From Hermodarchaeum sp048885185 (GTDB lineage: Archaea; Asgardarchaeota; Hermodarchaeia; Hermodarchaeales; Hermodarchaeaceae): 9,430 bases of DNA. The DNA lies in the NCBI GenBank assembly GCA_048885185.1, contig JBHLQC010000050.1, forward strand, positions 1 to 9,430, in the 5' to 3' direction. Below are positions 6,418 through 9,430 of the stretch, in pieces; the stretch's first letter is position 1, and each line of letters starts with the position of its first letter. Both the position numbers and the translations under genes were made by a program. The notes beneath the pieces were generated by a model that made no database searches, was not told where the DNA came from, and saw only the letters and a list, made by a program, of their open reading frames with translations.

Positions 6418-6438
6418 CATTGAGTTTTTTCTCAGATG
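6418..6438 (-). repeat. Bulged inverted repeat in the ksgA leader
   Basis: On the transcribed (minus) strand the sequence is CATCTGAG, six A, CTCAATG. CAT pairs with ATG and TGAG with CTCA, leaving one bulged C and an A6 loop. This 7-bp hairpin ends about 22 nt before the ksgA ATG. It is a possible leader structure; no function is known. Confidence 0.4.
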
Positions 6439-6479
6439 GCTTCTTTGCGCTAGTCAATCAAAAAGAGCGGTGTTGAGGC

Positions 6480-6486
6480 TATTAAG
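6480..6486 (-). promoter_or_regulatory. Possible internal TATA box for ksgA
   Basis: The minus strand reads CCTTAATAGCC just after the DUF655 stop. The core is identical to the CTTAATAGC proposed for enolase. Initiation near 6456 would give a leader of about 60 nt containing the bulged hairpin. Weak evidence beyond the motif and the long gap. Confidence 0.25.
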
Positions 6487-6493
6487 GCTCCGA

Positions 6494-7093
6494 TTAACTT
6501 CGACCTTGTTCCTTTTCAGCTACAGGTTTTCGGGTGAAGAGGTTGTATTTGTCTTCACCACCCAATTCTATGAGAATACGCTTCACGATGAGTTCCTTGG
6601 GATTACGGATTTGGGTTCTATCTGCGACATCTTGGAAGCTGGTGAAGGGCGCTTTACGGCGTTCCTCTAATAAATCCCACATGAGTTTCTTACCGATGCC
6701 GGGGAGAAGTTCAAGGCTATGCATTCGGGTAGTTAGAGGTCGAGCATTGTTGAAAAAGTCTACGAACCGCTGTTCCGACCTTTCTACGAGCTTTTCAATT
6801 ACAAAGGGGAGTTCACTTCGAGATGATGCCGTTAACACATCGAATGTGATGCGGCGTTTCACGTGGTCAATTTTGTCGCGTCGATCACGTCCAATGAAGA
6901 TGGATTCTTGTGGGTCGAATCGTGCTCCCTTACGTGGAACCAGTTCAAGGAGAGTGAAATAGGTGTCACCAACGGCTTGGACAATGGGTTCCTTTTTGAA
7001 GATGGGTCGTGTGTCCTCTGGGTACCCACGCGGCAAATGGTCTAAGACATATGCGTATTCTTCAAACTTCTTCGTGGGGGGACGTGTTGACAT
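6494..7093 (-). CDS. DUF655 family protein (predicted nucleic-acid-binding, OB-fold and HhH)
   Basis: A 199-residue member of the archaeal DUF655 family (COG1491), known for its fixed place between rpoF and ksgA. The N-terminal part (about 9-90) begins KKFEEYAYVLDHLP and contains predicted strands compatible with an OB-like fold, including TYFTLLELVPRKG and ESIFIGRD. The C-terminal part has a helix-hairpin-helix, LLPGIGKKLMWDLLEER (129-145), followed by FTSFQDVADRTQIRNP. Helix-hairpin-helix motifs bind nucleic-acid backbones without sequence preference. Function is not established. Position beside ksgA and the ribosomal genes suggests a role in rRNA processing or ribosome assembly. The ATG at 7093 has GAGGT at 7100-7104 with 6-nt spacing. 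It follows rpoF after 66 nt. There are no membrane segments. Confidence 0.92.
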   Translation of the reverse strand: MSTRPPTKKFEEYAYVLDHLPRGYPEDTRPIFKKEPIVQAVGDTYFTLLELVPRKGARFDPQESIFIGRDRRDKIDHVKRRITFDVLTASSRSELPFVIEKLVERSEQRFVDFFNNARPLTTRMHSLELLPGIGKKLMWDLLEERRKAPFTSFQDVADRTQIRNPKELIVKRILIELGGEDKYNLFTRKPVAEKEQGRS

Positions 7094-7159
7094 TGTTTTA
7101 CCTCTCTAGAATAATGTAAAGGAAGGTGCAGCGGGTTTATCTCTTTTCCCGTTTACTAC

Positions 7160-7525
7160 CTAAGACTTCTTCTTTTTCTTTGCTGCCTCCTTCGGTTTGG
7201 CTGCTTCAAGAAGCTCTAAAATCTCGGAAATCTGATCAGCCGTATAAGTTTGAGGTGCTCTGGCAAGAAAAGCAGCAAGTTCGTCCGTTGTTGAAGGAGC
7301 AATATCAACTAGTTGAATAGCTAACGGCTCTTCCATATTGTACTTGCTTTGAAGCTTCTTAACAAGAGATCTTGCACTGCGGGCAGGAATTAAAGAAAAT
7401 TTGACAGTGTGTTCTAAGGTGACTCGCTGAATGTAACTTAATTCAGCTTTCTTCCCACGCTTCGTAAGTGTGCTTTTGACCTCTGCCAATGTAAGCGGTT
7501 CTGATTCAATGACTTCTTTACCCAT
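7160..7525 (-). CDS. rpoF: DNA-directed RNA polymerase subunit F (Rpo4)
   Basis: Rpo4 pairs with Rpo7 (RpoE) to form the stalk of archaeal RNA polymerase, which aids open-complex formation and binds emerging RNA. From the ATG at 7525 the protein is 121 residues: MGKEVIESEPLTLAEVKSTL is the family start, followed by the helical HRDC-like region with SARSLVKKL, MEEPLAIQLVDIAPSTTDEL and QISEILELLE. A lysine-rich tail (AAKKKKKS) ends it. A longer form from the ATG at 7564 would overlap eL21 by 20 nt and add 13 residues unlike the family, so the shorter start, 19 nt after the eL21 stop, is preferred. A G-run lies just upstream of the ATG in place of a clean GGAGG. The gene sits in the conserved eL21-RpoF-DUF655 order. 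Confidence 0.93.
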   Translation of the reverse strand: MGKEVIESEPLTLAEVKSTLTKRGKKAELSYIQRVTLEHTVKFSLIPARSARSLVKKLQSKYNMEEPLAIQLVDIAPSTTDELAAFLARAPQTYTADQISEILELLEAAKPKEAAKKKKKS

Positions 7526-7544
7526 ACTGGACCCCCCAACCGGG

Positions 7545-7850
7545 TTATTTCGGTTGACCACCACTCGGTCGTAAATGCTCGGGACGAATAATTAGCAGTT
7601 TAACTTTCTTTCCTAGTGTGGTTTCCACTTCATAGGAACGACCACGGCGTCCTCGAATAATCCCCACTCGACCATGGTATCGACGATGAGGTTGACCACC
7701 ATGAATGGATGGGTCAATTATGATGTCGACTCGTTCGCCTTCTTCGTAGATTCGTAGCAACTTCCCAAGACTAGGCAGGCCACGTTCGCGGGTTTTTTTC
7801 GTCATCAGTTTCCGGCTACCGACACGATAACCGTGAGATCGTTTTACCAT
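7545..7850 (-). CDS. rpl21e: 50S ribosomal protein eL21
   Basis: A 101-residue archaeal/eukaryotic large-subunit protein. The sequence starts MVKRSHGYRVGSRKLMTKK, contains RERGLPSLGKLLRIYEEGERV and the signature IDPSIHGGQPHRRYHGRVG, then GRRGRSYEVE and LIIRPEHLRP. It has an SH3-like barrel with a basic N-terminal extension that binds 23S and 5S rRNA region contacts in the central protuberance. The ATG at 7850 has GGAGG at 7861-7865, 10 nt upstream and inside the end of pus10. The last seven nt of pus10 overlap its start (CCATGGTAA), so the two are probably translated together. Length and motifs are normal for the family. Confidence 0.97.
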   Translation of the reverse strand: MVKRSHGYRVGSRKLMTKKTRERGLPSLGKLLRIYEEGERVDIIIDPSIHGGQPHRRYHGRVGIIRGRRGRSYEVETTLGKKVKLLIIRPEHLRPSGGQPK

Positions 7851-9199
7851 GGTAATTGGTCCTCCTCAATTTCTACCGTTACGACATCTAACTGTTTACA
7901 CACAGCTGGTGTTCCCAGGAGTTCTGCAATATTTGGTACAGTGCGTCCCTCATCGCCCGATATAAATTCTTTGACATATAAACCACCCTGACAACTGATG
8001 GTTAGTTCAAAGGATTTGGAGCTAACGGGTACAATTTCTAAGGTATGTATCCGTTTCTTTCGAGTTCGGTCGGCGCGACGGTGCAGGACGCGGTGCGGTG
8101 TTCGTTGGTTTACTTCTAAGGGTAAGGATACACTCTGGAGCGTTTGCAGCGTGTCTTGGCGGATGGGCGACTCCACTTGGACAAGCGCCTTATAAACCTT
8201 TTTGGAAGTCGTAGCGCCTTCCTTCATGTGTTTTACAACATCTTTGTTAGCAAAGCGTAAATTACTAACTTTCACCTTGCCCTTGGTTGACTTGTTAATC
8301 CGTTTAATGGCTTTTTGTAAGTCAATGGATCGTGTGTGGGGGCTAAGTATTTCAATGACAAAGGGTCGCCCACTTCCAAGCATACGGGCATCAATGTCCT
8401 CGCGACCTGCTCCATGGAATTTCACATCTTTACCTTGAGTGAGTTTGAGGAGAACAGGTGCAATGAGTTCTTCTACTGATTCTGCGTACATTTTCCCAGT
8501 GTTTTTACATCGTTGACATCCTTTTCCGCCACATTCCCGGCAAGGCCAACGTGTTTGAGGAATTCCCCGTTTGAGTTTCTGGTATCGACCGTAGATAAAC
8601 AGAGAATGTACTTCCAAATCAACAGAAAATTTCGGAACCTGAATTAAGGCTACAACGTCCGGAGATTCGAAATCAACGTCTATACCCTTTTCTTCGGTGA
8701 CTAGTTTCCCAATTTCTCGATTCAATTCAGCCTTAATGGGTTCACCTGAATCAATTTGTAGTTCACTTCTCAATTGCTCCTCATTTTCAATAATGGTTGG
8801 GTCAATTCGGGTTCCGATAAGAAGTGAGGAAATTTCCCAGTCTTGGAGGCTTTGAATTGCTGCCTGTGCCGCTTCAGTAAGTCGTTCCATTACGCCCTGA
8901 CAAATATCACAAACTTGGCTGGGTTTGATATCAGTTATTCCTTCCTTGAGGAGAAATTCTCTGGCTGGTTGATACTGGCCATGTTCTGCTAAGTGACGAA
9001 TGAGGGCTACGCCCTGCTTGGGATTGTTATGATAGGTCTCAGTGCCTGTCATCAGTAGGAGTGTTTTCAGTGCTAGTCCTCGATCCTTGTTTGTTAGTCC
9101 GTAGCCTTGCATAGCAAATTGTCTACCTAAACACCAATCACAAATGGTGTACTTGCGAAGAATTCGTTTTGCACTGGTAATTGTTTTACCTAAGGTCAT
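7844..9199 (-). CDS. pus10: tRNA pseudouridine synthase Pus10
   Basis: Archaeal Pus10 makes pseudouridine 54 (and often 55) in the tRNA T-loop. From the ATG at 9199 the protein is 451 residues; a TTG directly before it is a less likely start. The N-terminal zinc site has cysteines 20 and 23 (CDWC) and 97 and 100 (CDIC). A THUMP-like region spans about 105-205. A second cysteine cluster, CRECGGKGCQRCKNTG (220-235), precedes SVEELI. The catalytic stretch HGAGREDIDARMLGSGRPF (262-280) holds the catalytic aspartate. Later motifs include RTPHRVLHRRADRTRKKRIH and GLYVKEFISGDEGRTVPN. All elements expected for the family are present. The gene sits upstream of eL21 with a 7-nt overlap and follows an unidentified gene by 27 nt. 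No clear Shine-Dalgarno is visible. Confidence 0.95.
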   Translation of the reverse strand: MTLGKTITSAKRILRKYTICDWCLGRQFAMQGYGLTNKDRGLALKTLLLMTGTETYHNNPKQGVALIRHLAEHGQYQPAREFLLKEGITDIKPSQVCDICQGVMERLTEAAQAAIQSLQDWEISSLLIGTRIDPTIIENEEQLRSELQIDSGEPIKAELNREIGKLVTEEKGIDVDFESPDVVALIQVPKFSVDLEVHSLFIYGRYQKLKRGIPQTRWPCRECGGKGCQRCKNTGKMYAESVEELIAPVLLKLTQGKDVKFHGAGREDIDARMLGSGRPFVIEILSPHTRSIDLQKAIKRINKSTKGKVKVSNLRFANKDVVKHMKEGATTSKKVYKALVQVESPIRQDTLQTLQSVSLPLEVNQRTPHRVLHRRADRTRKKRIHTLEIVPVSSKSFELTISCQGGLYVKEFISGDEGRTVPNIAELLGTPAVCKQLDVVTVEIEEDQLPW

Positions 9200-9226
9200 C
9201 AAGCCAAGGACAACTCTGCAACTTTT

Positions 9227-9430
9227 TCAGTCTTTCTGCAGTCCTATTTCGGCTGAATCAATGGCATGAACCACTTCAAGAATGGCTAAGTCTCGGTGAA
9301 GGTGTTCAGAATAAAAATCTGGATTGTAGGATGCCACGTCTTCCTTTTCCCATTCTTTGGAAAGAGGGCAGTACATCACCAGTTTATCAACTGAGGTGAC
9401 AAATTTCTCCAATGTTGAGCAATCGCCAGG
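9227..9430 (-). CDS. Unidentified protein, 3' end only
   Basis: A minus-strand frame is open from the right edge to a TGA at 9227-9229 (68 codons; start lies outside the window). The visible tail runs PGDCSTLEKFVTSVDKLVMY, then CPLSKEWEKEDVASYNPDFY and SEHLHRDLAILEVVHAIDSA. It is mixed acidic and hydrophobic with two cysteines, two histidines near EHLHRD and no membrane segment; the end looks helical. I do not recognise the family. It is not the methionine-rich C-terminus of SRP54, a common archaeal neighbour of this cluster. Same strand and a 27-nt gap to pus10 suggest co-transcription. The frame could be shorter if the true start lies within it (TTG at 9412), but continuity to the edge favours a longer gene. 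Confidence 0.55.
   Translation of the reverse strand, partial: PGDCSTLEKFVTSVDKLVMYCPLSKEWEKEDVASYNPDFYSEHLHRDLAILEVVHAIDSAEIGLQKD

Noticed and set aside
6460..6464. T5 run after DUF655 as a terminator
   Set aside because: A single T5 run within a conserved operon is weak evidence; read-through into ksgA is equally likely, so it is mentioned only within the leader finding.
7526..7564. Longer N-terminus for RpoF
   Set aside because: It overlaps eL21 by 20 nt and adds 13 residues (VVNRNNPVGG...) not seen in the family; the ATG at 7525 gives the usual length.
1..9430. Search for tRNA, rRNA, CRISPR arrays, insertion sequences or defence genes
   Set aside because: No cloverleaf-like sequence, regularly spaced repeats, transposase motifs or terminal inverted repeats were seen by eye; the DNA is densely packed with housekeeping genes.

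Overview
The window is archaeal chromosome carrying core information-processing genes. Markers that bacteria lack are the exosome cap protein Csl4, RNA polymerase subunits Rpo11 (L) and Rpo4 (F), ribosomal proteins eL21 and uL16 of the L10e type, Pus10, a METTL5-like methyltransferase and a HemK2/Mtq2-like methyltransferase. Several starts have a strong GGAGG Shine-Dalgarno (csl4, the 74-residue gene, eL21, enolase), and AT-rich TATA-like boxes lie in the gaps. I cannot fix the lineage from the sequence alone. An Asgard/Heimdall-type or other mesophilic archaeon would fit, but that is a guess.

Layout: the left block (1-1683, minus strand, transcribed leftwards) is METTL5-like methyltransferase > csl4 > an unrecognised 74-residue protein > rpoL (cut by the window edge). 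It combines rRNA methylation, RNA decay and transcription. Enolase (1790-3082, plus) diverges from it across a 106-bp intergenic region that appears to hold back-to-back promoters. Enolase meets the uL16 gene (3107-3643, minus) tail to tail across 24 bp containing a perfect TTTTTCGAAAAA palindrome, probably a shared terminator.

The right block (3740-9430, minus) reads, in transcription order: an unidentified gene cut by the right edge > pus10 > rpl21e > rpoF > DUF655 > ksgA > HemK2/Mtq2-like methyltransferase > a DRG/Obg-type TGS-domain GTPase. The core eL21-RpoF-DUF655-KsgA-HemK2 order is a known conserved archaeal neighbourhood. Genes overlap by 4-7 nt or are separated by short gaps, with the longest (about 98 nt) before ksgA.

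Together the genes cover rRNA and tRNA modification (METTL5-like, KsgA, Pus10), release-factor methylation (HemK2-like), ribosome structure (uL16, eL21), RNA polymerase (Rpo11, Rpo4) and RNA degradation (Csl4), plus one glycolytic enzyme. I see no mobile element, CRISPR array, tRNA or rRNA gene, and no gene-free stretch over 300 bp. The points most worth a second look are the 74-residue unknown beside rpoL, the altered motifs in the METTL5-like protein (NAPF) and the GTPase (EMPA at G3), the enolase start and divergent promoter, a bulged hairpin in the ksgA leader, and the unidentified gene at the right edge. I found no clear new multi-gene system; this is mainly conserved housekeeping DNA.
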